64,000 nt of DNA from contig CM055106.1 of the NCBI GenBank assembly GCA_029204225.1, positions 51,095,325 to 51,159,324 on the forward strand. Direction: 5' to 3'. Each line of letters begins with the position of its first letter. Positions within the stretch are counted from its first letter, which is position 1. Positions 1 to 12,884 of the stretch are shown piece after piece. A program made the position numbers and the translations under genes. Under the pieces are notes generated by a model that was not told the DNA's origin, did not search any database, and saw only the letters and a program-made list of their open reading frames with translations. This stretch comes from Diphasiastrum complanatum (Eukaryota; Streptophyta; Lycopodiopsida; Lycopodiales; Lycopodiaceae).

Positions 1-207
1 TACTGACTTGACGTTTGTTATGTGAGTTTGAATATGTGTTTGTAAGTTCGTAACCTATGTCGTTTTGTGATCATGTTCTTTTAGTTTGCTAATATTTTTT
101 ACTTTTCTTTTTACACCCTTTTACGTTATGTTTTTTTTTCTTGCATGTCTGTCAGTCAAAGAATCTTTAAAGTACTCAAGCGTAACTTTTAGCTTCTATT
201 CCAAAAC

Positions 208-716
208 ATTATCTTGTGCACCGCCATTATCACCATACTCCATCAGATATTATCTACCATTGTGCGGCCAATACAAATTATCTTCACATATGTTGCAACA
301 GCAAAGATGGCCAACAAAATAATCTGGCTAAGGCAGTTCCTCGACGAATTGGGCGAAACAAGGAAAGAGCCCCTGGTCTTGCAGATGGACAACACCTCTG
401 CAATACACCTGACGAAAGATCCCGTGTTCCATTCCATAACAAAGCACATTGCGATCAAGTACCACTTGATCATGGATCTAATTGAGAAGAAGATGCTACA
501 GACCACCTTCATCAGAATGAGAGACATGGTTGCTGACATCTTCACTAAAGTCCTAGACAAAGGACTCTTTGAGAGACAAAGGAGCAGTCTTGGGATCGTA
601 AAGCTATCATGCTTTGAGAGGGAACTGAAGAAACAAAACATTTCGAATTACAAAGCCTTGCTAGCTTTCAGCCCTCAGCCCGACAAAGACATTCACGAAC
701 TCGAAGATCTGGAGAC
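208..716 (+). pseudogene. Copia RNase H C-terminal fragment (element 1)
   Basis: This is the tail of a Ty1/Copia pol gene. The reading frame carries the RNase H signatures IIWLRQFLDELGE, QMDNTSAIHLTKDP (aspartate and Asn-Thr-Ser in the usual place of DNQSAI), SITKHIAIKYH and the C-terminal MVADIFTK motif. Upstream of the ATG near 304 the DNA still aligns with the homologous copy at 41790-42068, but the frame is degraded. Integrase and RT are outside the window or lost. The fragment ends exactly where the minus-strand element at 717-9302 begins; its 3' flank resumes after 9302. No complete gene is present. Confidence 0.85.
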
Positions 717-929
717 TGTTGTGTCGTCAATGTAGCATAGGGGTCCGTTGCTGGAAGCGGCAACCTCACCTTCACCTGCATAGCAAGAAGAGAGAGGGAG
801 AGGAGAGAGAGGAGAAAGAGAGTGGAGAGAGGGAGAGAGAGAACGCCTAGGTTGAGAAAGGCTTCAGGGGCTCGAGCGCCTACCCAAAGCTATTCTATTC
901 CAATGTAGGGAGAGAGAGAGAAGAGAGAG

Positions 930-1104
<175 letters not shown>

Positions 1105-1593
1105 AGATGGAGAAACCAAGAGAGTTTTATTAGAATGAGAATGGAAGATGATACAATACAAAGGAAATGACTCCCTCTTATAGATTTTAGAGGTGAGCCT
1201 CCTTTACTCTCATTGGCCACTTCATTGGGGCAAGGATTCTAACCCAAGCCTTTCAAAAAAACACAACTTAAATCTAATGGTGCTAAGAAAGCACAAGGGC
1301 ACTCACATGATTCATGTGAGTTTTAAGTTGGGCCCTTTTAGCTTTTTTATTTGCAACTTGACTTAGGGCCTCTAATGTCATTTTAGAGTTTTAAGCCCCT
1401 AGTCTCTTATTCCTAGGAATTACAACTTGCTACTTGTGCTCATTGGTGGCTGGGCTTATACACACAGAATGCTAATGCCTTGCATTTATTATTCTACTAT
1501 ACTATGGCGGGGCCCACTAGGCAAGGCTTGGCCAACAGTATTTTAAGTGGTGGGACCCACTTATGTAGTTGTATACATGAAATACCCACAACA

Positions 1594-2241
1594 GGGTCCA
1601 CGACCCAAAGTAGTGCCGGTCCCTTGACACTAGGCTGCAATTGTCATGAAGGGGCACTGTTGTTGGTTCATTTATTGCTGGGACATGGGTGCTTCAGGAA
1701 AAGCGTGGATAGAATTCACTTACATAAAACCTGAGGCTTTATTGATTGTTGATCAGCAAGAACCTAGACTTGCCAGATTTTCAATAATACACATAAGGGT
1801 CTGGTGGCCATATCAGATAACTTTGTTCATTGACAATTGGGTAGTTGAGGCATGCCATCGGAGGATCCCAAGATAAATCTTGCTGATATAATGGATCTTC
1901 ATAGATCGGCGAAACTGGTCCCAATATCATAGACTCCCCCAAATCATAATGTGGATATGACGTGTTTGCTTGATGCTCTTGTCTGTCTTGGTATTCGAAG
2001 TATGCATCAGTCTGACGACTTTTCTCAGCAGTCAATATCATAGATTTAGGAAAGGCTTTATCATTGTAGGTTCTGGTTCTTGCTGTACAATTGGCCATTT
2101 TGGGCTTGGATTCCCTAGACTTGGTCTTTGAAGAATGGATATACTCCGAATTGGCGTTGATTTGGGGGTCTGTTGAATTGTGGAACAATTAGACTTTGGT
2201 TGAATCTTGCTCATTGAGGGACAATCATCAACTTTAGTCTT
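1594..2241 (-). pseudogene. Captured gag-end segment inside LTR
   Basis: This 648-bp segment is the same sequence as the start of the internal region (2836-3487) and as 7998-8645. On the minus strand it encodes a 135-residue product (2188-1781) containing KSMILTAEKS, QDRQEHQANTSYPHYD and the terminal PYVYY, matching the C-terminal part of the element's gag ORF. It is not known whether it is ever translated. It lies between a full and a truncated core LTR. Confidence 0.7.
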
Positions 2242-2278
2242 CTCGAGCGGCTACCCAAAGCTATTATATCCCAACGTA

Positions 2279-2305
2279 GGGAGAGAGAGAGAAGAGAGAG
2301 GGAGA

Positions 2306-2338
<33 letters not shown>

Positions 2339-2341
2339 AGA
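2279..2341. repeat. Short interrupted (GA)n in truncated LTR copy
   Basis: This is the GA tract at the equivalent place in the truncated LTR copy, but only about 60 bp long and interrupted. The other three copies carry more than 100 bp. Confidence 0.9.
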
Positions 2342-2984
2342 GATGGAGATTAAGAAACCAAGAGAGTTTTATTAGAATGAGAATGGAAGATGATACAATA
2401 CAAAGGAAATGGCTCCCTCTTATAGATTTTAGAGGTGAGCCTCCTTTACTCTCATTGGCCACTTCATTGGGGCAAGGATTCTAATCCAAGCCTTTCAAAA
2501 AAACACAACTTAAATCTAATGGTGCTAAGAAAGCACACGGGCACTCACATGATTCATGTGAGTTTTAAGTTGGGCCCTTTTAGCTTTTTTATTTGCAACT
2601 TGACTTAGGGCCTCTAATGTCATTTTAGAGTTTTAAGCCCCTAGTCTCTTATTCCTAGGAATTACAACTTGCTACTTGTGCTCATTGGTGGCTGGGCTTA
2701 TACACACAGAATGCTAGTGCCTTGCATTTATTATTCTACTATACTATGGCGGGGCCCACTAGGCAAGGCTTGGCCAACAGTATTTTAAGTTGTGGGACCC
2801 ACTTATTTAGTTGTATACATGCAATACCCACAACAGGGTCCACGACCCAAAGCAGTGCCGGTCCCTCGGCACTATGCTGCAACTGTCGTGAAGGGGCACT
2901 GTTGTTGGTTCATTTATTGCTGGGACATGGGTGCTTCAGGAAAAGCGTGGATAGAATTCACTTACATAAGACCTGAGGCTTTAT

Positions 2985-4858
2985 TGATTGTTGATCAGCA
3001 AGAACCTAGACTTGCCAGATTTTCAATAATACACATAAGGGTCTGGTGGCCATATCAGATAACTTTGTTCATTGACAATTGGGTAGTCGAGGCATGCCAT
3101 CGGAGGATCCCAAGATAAATCATGCTGATATAATGGATCTTCATAGATCGGCAAAACTGGTCCCAATATCATAAACTCCCCAAAATCATAATGTGGATAT
3201 GACGTGTTTGCTTGATGCTCTTGTCTATCCTAGTATTCGAAGTATGCATCAGCCTGACGACTTTCCTCAGCAGTCAATATCATAGATTTAGGACAAGGCT
3301 TTATCATTGTAGGTTCTGGTTCTTGCTGTACAATTGGCAATTTTGGGCTTGGATTCTCTGGATTTGGCCTTTGAAGAATGGATATACCCCGAATTGGCGT
3401 TGATTTGGAGGTCTGTTGAATTGTGGAACAATTAGACTTTGGTTGAATCTTGCTCATTGAGGGGCAATCATCAACTTTAGTCTTCTCTTGGTCATTGCAC
3501 TTTCCCATTGAAGGCTGCGTGATGGCACTTTTTCTTGGATCTTGTGTTGAATTGCCTTCAAGTTGCCCTGTTGATGCTAGTCCCCTTTGTAATTCATCAC
3601 TAAGAATTCTTTGCATTGACCGTGAAAAAAGCCCTGACAGAATCTGCTAGAGTTCCTCGGTTGCCCGTGTCTTGATTTCCTCGACAATCGTTGGCTTGAT
3701 GAATTCTACCATCTTTGTCTTCTGTGATGGTTCTATTTGTTTTCCCGAGGGTATCTTTGCGTACCTTGGAACTTTTGTCATATTTTCTTCTTCGTCACTT
3801 GCTTCATAACCCGGTGGCACTAAGATTTTTCTTTTGTAGTATGTTCGAGGTGGAAGGGTTACCACAGGTGCATGTCGGTCTACATAGGCCAAATGCCTCC
3901 TGGCTATTTATGAATTTCTCATTGGAAAATCTCGGCATGGATGATTAGCTCCGCATTGTGAACACAAGGGATCAAATGTTGACGGATCCCCTTGGTGTGG
4001 ACATTCAGCACGTCGGTGTTTTCCTCCGCATCCATAGCACCTAACTGAGTGTAGTATGCCATCACCTCTAAGTTGATAGGCATACACCGGTAACAAATTC
4101 CCCTTAGGATCTTCCACAAAATAGACTGGTAGGCTGTTATGGTCCTCCATTGAATTCGGTGACATGCAAGAGGATATAACCAAAACTTCTACCTTGCCAC
4201 TGTTTGTTGAAGAAACTCGTGATTTAGATGGATCAATCTGACATCCACCCTTCTGGTGAGCTCCTTGTTAGCTTGATTATGCTTCCGACCATTGAACCAC
4301 CAGATCTTGCTGTCGACAAGCCTGTTGCTCTGTATTTTGTCCTTTTAACAAGCGCGGATTCTTGATTGGACACTTGGTACTTGGATGATCTCCAAAGCAG
4401 AAGGTACATTCGTCCTTTTTAAGAAACTTAAGAGAGCAAGCATAAACTTGCTGACAGCTTAAAGTGCAAGGTTCTGGGTCTTCCGCTGCACTTGTTCTGC
4501 TTGACCTTGCTGCACTTTGTTGCCTTGCATGGGGTTCCATTCTTGTTGGATCATTGCTCGTTGTCGACCTTTGTTCCTCTGATTCCCCATATAGATAGGG
4601 AAAATCCTTCTTCCTGAGTGAGATTTCCATCTGGGCAGCATCCTTACAGAGTTGTACAGGTGACGCATAGGATGCTAATTCTGCCATACCAAATCTGATT
4701 CTTTTGGGCAGTCCAGCATAGTATTTTGCCATGACGATCTGTTCAGGAATCGGTGGATTACAATCTTTCACTAGATGATAGATCCGATAGGTGTAGTCTC
4801 GGATTGTTTCAGAAGGGAAATTTTTAAATTTCGATAATCCTACAAGGGCGGTCTCCAT
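2985..4858 (-). pseudogene. Retrotransposon gag polyprotein relic with CCHC-type knuckles
   Basis: A minus-strand coding region in frameshifted pieces: 4858-4277 (193 aa), 4183-3908, 3892-3647, 3616-3230, then about 3230-2985. The first piece looks like a capsid/gag domain (KNFPSETIRDYTYRIYHLVK, then YYAGLPKRIRFGMAELASY). It is followed by zinc-knuckle-like motifs CTFCFGDHPSTKC and CYGCGGKHRRAEC (both CX2CX3HX4C, one residue shorter than the canonical CX2CX4HX4C) and a third, CSQCGANHPCRDF, whose last Cys is lost. The C-terminal part is Pro/Gln/Glu rich and ends in PYVYY. No protease or pol follows. I infer a particle-forming gag of a non-autonomous element; the exact family is not recognised. 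Confidence 0.65.
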
Positions 4859-5426
4859 AGTTCAGCACTATAATGTCGCAAAGTAGCTGGTTGGTGAATT
4901 GCTTAAAGATTTGCTCAATGACTCTGGTGTTCCAACTTTTTTTTTTTTTTTTGAAGTGGAAGAAGAAAAAGAAGAGGAGAAAGGAATCAAAAAAAGAGGG
5001 ATCCGTATGGATGTGAACAGAAACAGAAATGGATTTAACAGATAACCGCATTTAAAGTTACACTGTCAAGAGAATATGGAGATGGACAGAAGAGTGATGA
5101 ATGGTTGGGATGGATGGTGGTGGAAACTGATTTTTCTTGGTACTGATCAACTTGATCTGAGGTTCATTCACTTGGTTCAGTCCAGGGATGTTGGATCTTG
5201 ATGAATATTGTGACTACAACCTAGATTTGACAAGATCTAATCAGTTGTAGTTGGCTAATAGTGTGATTTTAGCCCCTTTTCTTGGTTCTTTGTGTTTTTT
5301 TTTTTTTTGTTGAGATTTATGCAAATCTGAGTGAATTTAACCTTCAACCTTCCTACAGTAGCTGTATATGGACCATTTCTAGACAATGTGAGTTCTACAA
5401 GAGTTCTTGATGGGCAGATTTGTCAG

Positions 5427-6650
5427 GATCTTGAAAAACCTCAGTTTTTTTGGCATTTTTTGGCACTTTTTCTTAGATATTTCTAAATCTAGCCATTGGA
5501 TCTTCACAAAATTTTTACAGTAGCTAGATCTTGGTCAGATTTATTTAAAAAAACTTTTGCAAAGGCTACTTTCCAGCAGATCTTAAAAAATCATGGAAAA
5601 AGTGCATTTTTTTGGGGTCTTTTTGCAAAATTTTAAGATTTTCTGGGAAAAAATCCTTGCTGACTGGTATGCACTTGTATCTCAGTCAGATTCAGCTGCT
5701 CACCAAGCTGCAAGAGTTACTTCGCAAAGAAACTCAAAAAATCTTGAAAAAAGTGCATTTTTTGTGGTTTTTTTGCAAAATTTTAAGCTTTTCTGAGAAC
5801 AAACCCTTACAGACTAGTATGAACTTGTATCTTAGTTAGATTCAGCTGTGCACCAAGCTACAAGAGGTAATTCCCAAGGAAACTCAAAAAATCCTGAAAA
5901 AAGTGCATTTTTTTGTGGTTTGTTTGCAAAATTTTAATATTTTCTGGGAACAAACCCTTGTAGACTAGCGTGCACTTGTATCTCAGTCAGATTAACTTGA
6001 TCACCAATCTGCAAGAGTCAAGAAAACTCAAAAAATCTTGAAAAAAGTGCATTCTTTTGTGGTTTTTTTGCAAAATTTTAAGCTTTTATGGGAACAAACC
6101 CTCGCAGACTGGTATGCACTTGTATCTCAATTAGATTCACCTGCTCACCAAGCTGTAAGAGCTACTTCCCTAGGAAACACCAGAAATCTTGAAAAAACTG
6201 CATTTATTTGTGGTTTTTTGGCCAAATTTTGAGATTTTCTGGGAACTAATCTTCGCAAGATGGTATGTGCTTGTATCTATGTCAGATTCACTTGCTTACC
6301 AAGCTGCGAGAGCTACTTCCCAGAGAAACTCAAAAATTTGTTGTCTGAGAAGGTTCTAGGCCACTTTTTGTTCTTGGGAACCTTCACAAGGGCACTTTTT
6401 TGGGATCTAACTCTCGCAAACTTCTCTCTGTCCTTGTATTAGTGAGATAGAACTTTAGAGAGCTCTGCGAGGGTTAATTCCCAAGGAAACTCAAAAATTT
6501 GTTGTTTGAGAAGGTTCTAGGCCATTTTTTGCTCTTGGGAGCCTTCACAGGGGCACTTTTTTGGGGATCTAACTCTCGCAGACTTCTCTATGTCCTTGTC
6601 TCAGTGAGATGGAACTTTAGAGAGCTCTACGAAGGTTAGTTTTGAGTTTT
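5427..6650 (-). repeat. ~150-bp tandem repeat array in retroelement leader
   Basis: About seven to eight degenerate head-to-tail units of roughly 145-160 bp start near 5427, 5582, 5740, 5893, 6038, 6188, 6340 and 6500. Typical units contain CTTGAAAAAAGTGCATTTTT, GCAAAATTTTAAG, TATGCACTTGTATCTCAGT and CACCAAGCTGCAAGAG. The last two units form a diverged subtype sharing GAGAAGGTTCTAGGCCA. The array lies between the PBS and gag, i.e. in the untranslated leader on the minus strand. Short plus-strand ORFs across it come from the repeat. Confidence 0.85.
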
Positions 6651-6870
6651 GAAAAAAAATTGATTTTTACAAGGGATTTTTGAATTTTTATGGGTTTTTC
6701 TCTGTTTTTTCAAAATCTATTGAGAAGTAACCTTTACAGGCTTCTATGCAGGTCTGGGACAGTACCCTAGAGCTGCTGCTAATCATGCGAAGGTTAGTTC
6801 TTGCTGGTTCTTGAGAAATCAAAATCTGATGGGATTTTGGCTCTCTTTTTCCCTCCAAAAACAGATTTTG

Positions 6871-6873
<3 letters not shown>

Positions 6874-6905
<32 letters not shown>
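6874..6905. repeat. T32 homopolymer
   Basis: An uninterrupted run of about 32 T (poly-A on the minus, transcribed strand) between the tandem array and the PBS, inside the leader. Confidence 0.95.
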
Positions 6906-7157
6906 CTGATTTTTATGGATTAATGAAAGGATTTGGTGCCTGGATCGGATCCTCCCACCCCACAATCTCTCCCTACAGTGCAAACAAACAAAAAAATCAC
7001 GAAAAAATGGAAAAAGCTAACACTACTCACACTATTCTACCCTTAAAATTCGATATTTTTTTTTGATGAAAAAGAATGATGAGAGAGAAGAAAGAGAGAG
7101 ATAGAGGAAAAGAGAAAGTGAGTAAGAAAACTATGCAACGAAAAGAGTGTGTGGCGC

Positions 7158-7175
7158 TCCTCGGCAACGGCGCCA
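7158..7175 (-). promoter_or_regulatory. Primer binding site, tRNA-Asp type
   Basis: On the minus strand the sequence is TGGCGCCGTTGCCGAGGA. It is complementary at 17 of 18 positions to the 3' end of plant tRNA-Asp(GUC), with one G-to-A change. It starts one base after the 5' LTR end at 7177. This fixes the orientation of the 717-9302 element and identifies 7177-9302 as its 5' LTR. Confidence 0.9.
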
Positions 7176-7364
7176 CTGTTGTGTCGTCGGTGTAGCATAG
7201 GGGATCGTCGCTGGGAGTGGCAACTTCGCCTTCACCTGCATAGCAAGAAGAGAGAGGGAGAGGAGAGAGAGGAGAAAGAGAGTGGAGAGAGGGAGAGAGA
7301 GAACGCCTAGGTTTTGAAAGGTTGCAGGGGCTCGAGCGCCTACCCAAAGCTATTCTATTCCAAC

Positions 7365-7525
<161 letters not shown>

Positions 7526-8704
7526 GAGTTTTATTAGAATGAGAATGGAAGATGATACAATGCAAAGGAAATGGCTCCCTCTTATAGATTTTAGAGGTGA
7601 GCCTCCTTTACTCTCATTGGCCACTTCATTGGGGCAAGGATTCTAATCCAAGCCTTTCAAAGAAACACAACTTAAATCTAATGGTGCTGAGAAAGCACAA
7701 GGGCACTCACATGATTCATGTGAGTTTTAAGTTGGGCCCATTTCGCTTTTATATTTGCAACTTGAATTAGGGCCTCTAATGTCATTTTAGAGTTTTAAGT
7801 CCCTAGTCTCCTATTCCTAGGAATTACAACTTGCTACTTGTGCTCATTGGTGGCTGGGTTTATACACACAGAATGCTAGTGCCTTGCACTTATTATTCTA
7901 CTGTACTGTGGCGGGGCCCACTAGGCAAGGCTTGGACAACAGTATTTTAAGTGGTGGGACCCACTTATTTATTTGTATACATGAAAGACCCACAACAGGG
8001 TCCATGACCCAAAGTAGTGTCGGTCCCTTGGCACTAGGCTGGAACTGTCGTGAAGGGGCACTGTTGTCGGTTCATTTATTGCTGGAACATGGGTGCTTAA
8101 GGAAAAGCGTGGATAGAATTCACTTACATAAAACCTGAGGCTTTATTGATTGTTGATCAGCAAGAACCTAGACTTGCCAGATTTTCAATAATACACATAA
8201 GGTTCTGGTGGCCATATCAGATAACCTTGTTCATTGACAATTGGGTAGTCGAGACATGCCATCGGAGGATCCCAAGATAAATCTTGCTGACATAATGGAT
8301 CTTCATAGATCGGCGAAACTGGTCCCAATATCATAGACTCCCCCAAATCATAATGTGGATATGACGTGTTTGCTTGATGCTCTTGTCTGTCTTGGTATTC
8401 GAAGTATGCATCAGCCTGATGACTTTTCTCAGCAGTCAATATCATAGATTTAGGAAAGGCTTTATCATTGTAGGTTCTGGTTCTTGCTGTACAATTGGCC
8501 ATTTTGGGCTTGGATTCCCTGGATTTGGCCTTTGAAGAATGGATATACCCCGAATTGGCGTTGATTTGGGGGTCTGTTGAATTGTGGAACAATTAGACTT
8601 TGGTTGAATCTTGCTCATTGAGGGACAATCATCAACTTTAGTCTTCTCGAGTGCCTACCCAAAGCTATTATATCCCAACGTAGGGAGAGAGAGAGAAGAG
8701 AGAG

Positions 8705-8816
<112 letters not shown>

Positions 8817-9302
8817 TTAAGAAACCAAGAGAGTTTTATTAGAATGAGAATGGCAGATGATACAATACAAAGGAAATGACTCCCTCTTATAGATTTTAGA
8901 GGTGAGCCTCCTTTACTCTCATTGGCCACTTCATTGGGGCAAGGATTCTAATCCAAGCCTTTCAAAGAAACACAACTTAAATCTAATGGTGCTAAGAAAG
9001 CACAAAGGCACTCACATGATTCATGTGAGTTTTATGTTGGGCCCTTTTAGCTTTTTTATTTGCAACTTGACTTAGGGCCTCTAATGTCATTTTAGAGTTT
9101 TAAGCCCCTAGTCTCCTATTCCTAGAAATTACAACTTGCTACTTGTGCTCATTGGTGGCTGGGCTTATACACATAGGATGCCAGTGCCTTGCACTTATTA
9201 TTCTACTGTATTGTGGCGGGGCCCACTAGGCAAGGCTTGGCCAACAGTATTTTAAGTGGTGGGACCCACTTATTTATTTGTATACATGAAATATCCACAA
9301 CA

Positions 9303-10190
9303 AAGACACGAAACATGAAAAGTTTCACGAACACAAAAGTCAACGAAAACAAAAACGAACGGTTTGCAAACATGAAAGTCAAAGCAGATGAAGACGAACG
9401 GTTCGTGAACACAAAAGATTTACGAACGAGAATCTTTTGCGGTCTAGTACGAGAGAAGGCAAATGACCAAAACAGATACAATGACGGAAACGAAACCTTT
9501 TCCTACCCTCCATGCTCCAAAGAGTACCAGCGAGATCATGCAAGTACCCAGAAGTATAGATATCAGATTTGATGGTATGACGTCAGTAGATACATTTTAG
9601 GTCATGGCTAATCCGCCACTCTTGCAATTCCCTGATTAGTTGTAGATGCTTAATCACTCTAATCTCAGATTTACATAGAGCGACCATACTTACTGGATGA
9701 TACTTGACATATACATCAACAAAATACACATATGTACTAGTCTGATGCTAGTAAGCAATCAAGACGAAATACACACAACAAGTCTGCCTACATGCGAGAC
9801 GAGCTCTGTGATCAGGATCCATAGAGATCCAACTGTCCGCTAGTAAAGTGAGACGATTACTCGTGAGAGAACCGCGTTTCTCTCATGCCAACGCACTACA
9901 TGGATTTGCATGCAGTGCTTGAAAAAATCAGAGGAAGATCAATATAGATGATTTTTCTTGTTGTGTCTGATCTCGAATGCAAATGCTTTTGTTGTTAATC
10001 GTGTGTCCGAGTTCTTTTGTTCATTTTAATTTCGCACCTTGGTTGAAACTATGTTGAATGCTCCATTAATTTAATAAACGTAGATCAACATTGCCCGACT
10101 ACATTCTGGAGGACTGTAGGAGTAATTCAGCTGGTAGTGTCCAACGATAGCATCTGAACTCCATCCGAATCCAAAGAGGATCATGGTTCA
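9303..10190 (+). mobile_element. 3' region of Copia element 1 (LTR-like)
   Basis: After the insertion ends at 9302 the sequence is rich in ACGAA motifs and then aligns from about 10040 with 42130-42240, downstream of the homologous Copia RNase H at 41840-42068. Shared blocks include TGTTGAATGCT, ACGTAGATCA and GACTGTAGGA/GATTGTAGGA. This is most simply the 3' untranslated region and LTR of the Copia element whose RNase H lies at 208-716. A decayed PBS-like stretch follows CCAAC at about 10143-10160. Exact LTR ends are not visible. Confidence 0.5.
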
Positions 10191-10212
10191 GTCGCGAAAG
10201 CTTTGCGACTGC

Positions 10213-10954
<742 letters not shown>

Positions 10955-10972
10955 TGATGCCGTTGTCGGAGA
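10955..10972 (+). promoter_or_regulatory. Decayed tRNA-Asp primer binding site
   Basis: TGATGCCGTTGTCGGAGA matches the tRNA-Asp PBS consensus at 14 of 18 positions. All four differences are C-to-T or G-to-A transitions, as expected from deamination of methylated DNA. It follows the related LTR at 10213-10954, giving a plus-strand element whose internal region is not recognisable downstream. Confidence 0.6.
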
Positions 10973-12038
10973 ATAGATTAGCATTTTCTTGCATTTTTAG
11001 CTTGCATACATTCATTTTGTATTTGTGAGTTTTGCTTGTGGAATGGATGTTTGGGGGGTAGTTTAGTGTGGAGTAGAGGTTAGATTTGTTGTTTTTTCAT
11101 GATTTGTTGCTTGTATGATCTATGGAGAGAGATTGAGAGGTGAGAAACATCAAATCCCAGCACCCTATCCCTTCCACAGATCCTAAAAATTAGAAAAAAC
11201 CATGTAGTTTAGACAAACTGTCCAGAAAAGAGCCAAAAAATATCTATCAGACCTCATAACAGTCTGTTCTGATCAAACCAACCTTCATCCACCTGCGAGT
11301 AAGTTCTGCCACATCATCAGTACCTACAGCTACTCAAGCAAAGTTATTTCCCATCCAATTTGCCAAAATTGCCAAAAAAAACAACCAGAAAAATGAACAA
11401 ACCTTTGTAAAAAATGTCCAGAATCTCATAGTAGCCCAAAACACCCCAGACAACCTTCGCCCAAGCTTCATTTTCACCATCAGAGCCATCTTGGAGGTCA
11501 ACAAAGGTGCACTAGCTTCTTGCATGTATAAGCCCAACCCAATGAGCATGCAATTTGGTTTTGTAGAACTTGTATAATTAGGAATAACTGACTAGGGGCC
11601 TAAAACATTAGAGGCCCTAAGTCAAGTTGTTAATAAATAAACTAACAGAGCCCAAATTAGAACTCACATGAATCATGTGAGTGCCCCTCATCAATGACTC
11701 TCGTGCCTTGTTTCCAGTCCCTGCAAATAGGTCCACCACCACATCCCCAGGTTGCGTAAGCAGCTCCTCTAAAAATCTGCACTCAAGACAAGAACCATAT
11801 CAATATAAAGAGTTGGCATTAATTTAGTCGGAGATATAATTTGACTAGACCTACGGTTTAGGGTGTATTGAACCTGCAGAAGCTCGGTGATCTCTCTACA
11901 CCACCACAACAAATAACATCATCTATTGTGGTGAGGGTGGCAATATTCAAGTTTATAACCCAGTTGGCCTTCAATGAGAAGGCATTTTTCTCTACCTGAT
12001 TGGCTTCTTGCCTATGGACTGCAGGGGTGGGGACACCC
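10973..12038 (+). repeat. Unassigned sequence with a second partial LTR (11516-11690)
   Basis: 10973-11515 shows no convincing coding sequence. 11516-11690 repeats the start of the LTR at 10213: AAGCCCAACCCAATGAGCA, GGAATAACTGACTAGGGGCC, then the CACATGAATCATGTGAGTG palindrome block, after which similarity stops. Its GC-neutral flank to 12038 shows no recognisable gene. The pair 10213/11516 in the same orientation could be the remains of one element's two LTRs, but the second copy is heavily truncated. Confidence 0.5.
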
Positions 12039-12689
12039 TGTGAAAATTGTCAATATTTCCTAGCTAGTTTGAGGCCTAAATTGGCAATTTTTGTACATAG
12101 TTTTGAATCTAACCTTTCACACGTGTGAAAGAGGCCTAGATACTTTTATTTTAGTATATATTTCATATTGAAGAAGTCTCAAACTTTAGGACCTTTGAAA
12201 TGACACCAAAATCATGTTATTTAGAAATATAGACCAAAAATGACTATTTTAGACTACTGGTGTCCTAAAATTGGGTCCTAAGTTCTAGAGAGAGGAGAGA
12301 GAGTCATCTCTCTCACCTATATTAGGCTGAAATTCGTGGAGAATAGGTCGGAGAAACTTATTGTATTGTTGAGAGAGATCAATAGATCATTGTCACAGTT
12401 TCTTCCTCCATTGAGAGCATTGCTTTGTGTATTGTCTTCAAGCTATTGTGTATGATCTTAGGAGATTTCCAAAAGTGGTAGGCTATTGTAGTAAGGCTGT
12501 TTGCTGCTATTTTTGGCTGCCATTAGTACCTTTTATTAGTTTCTTTTGTCTCTTGAATGCTTTGTCAAGTTCATGTGTATCAAAGGTAGCATTAAGATGC
12601 TTTGCCATTTCTAGCTTTTGTAGCTTGTGAAAAGATCTTAGCCAAGTATTTTGGGAGTTTGGATCCATTCAAGATCCACTTTTTTTACA
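12039..12689 (+). repeat. LTR of element family E (plus strand)
   Basis: Starts TGTGAAAATTG at 12039 and ends TTTTTACA at 12689, directly followed by an initiator-Met type PBS at 12690. About 550 bp (12039-12597) match the reverse complement of 30155-30686. It contains the 18-bp palindrome CTTTCACACGTGTGAAAG at 12114-12131. The internal region after the PBS is cut off at 12884-12891 by the next Copia. Confidence 0.75.
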
Positions 12690-12701
12690 TGGTATCATAG
12701 C
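12690..12701 (+). promoter_or_regulatory. Primer binding site, initiator-Met tRNA type
   Basis: TGGTATCATAGC differs at one position from the plant Copia consensus TGGTATCAGAGC. It abuts the LTR end at 12689. Confidence 0.75.
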
Positions 12702-12884
12702 TAGTTGGATAAAATTTTTAGTAAGGTTTCCATTTATGGTGATATTTGGATGTTTGATCAAGTTCTAGCATGATTATGCATTGCATTGTTGATCAAATCT
12801 TACTAGTCTTTGTTTGTTGAGTTGAACTTGTGGATCAAAAGAATATTTCAGGTCTATTGAAGATCAGAGACTGAGAAGAAGCTA

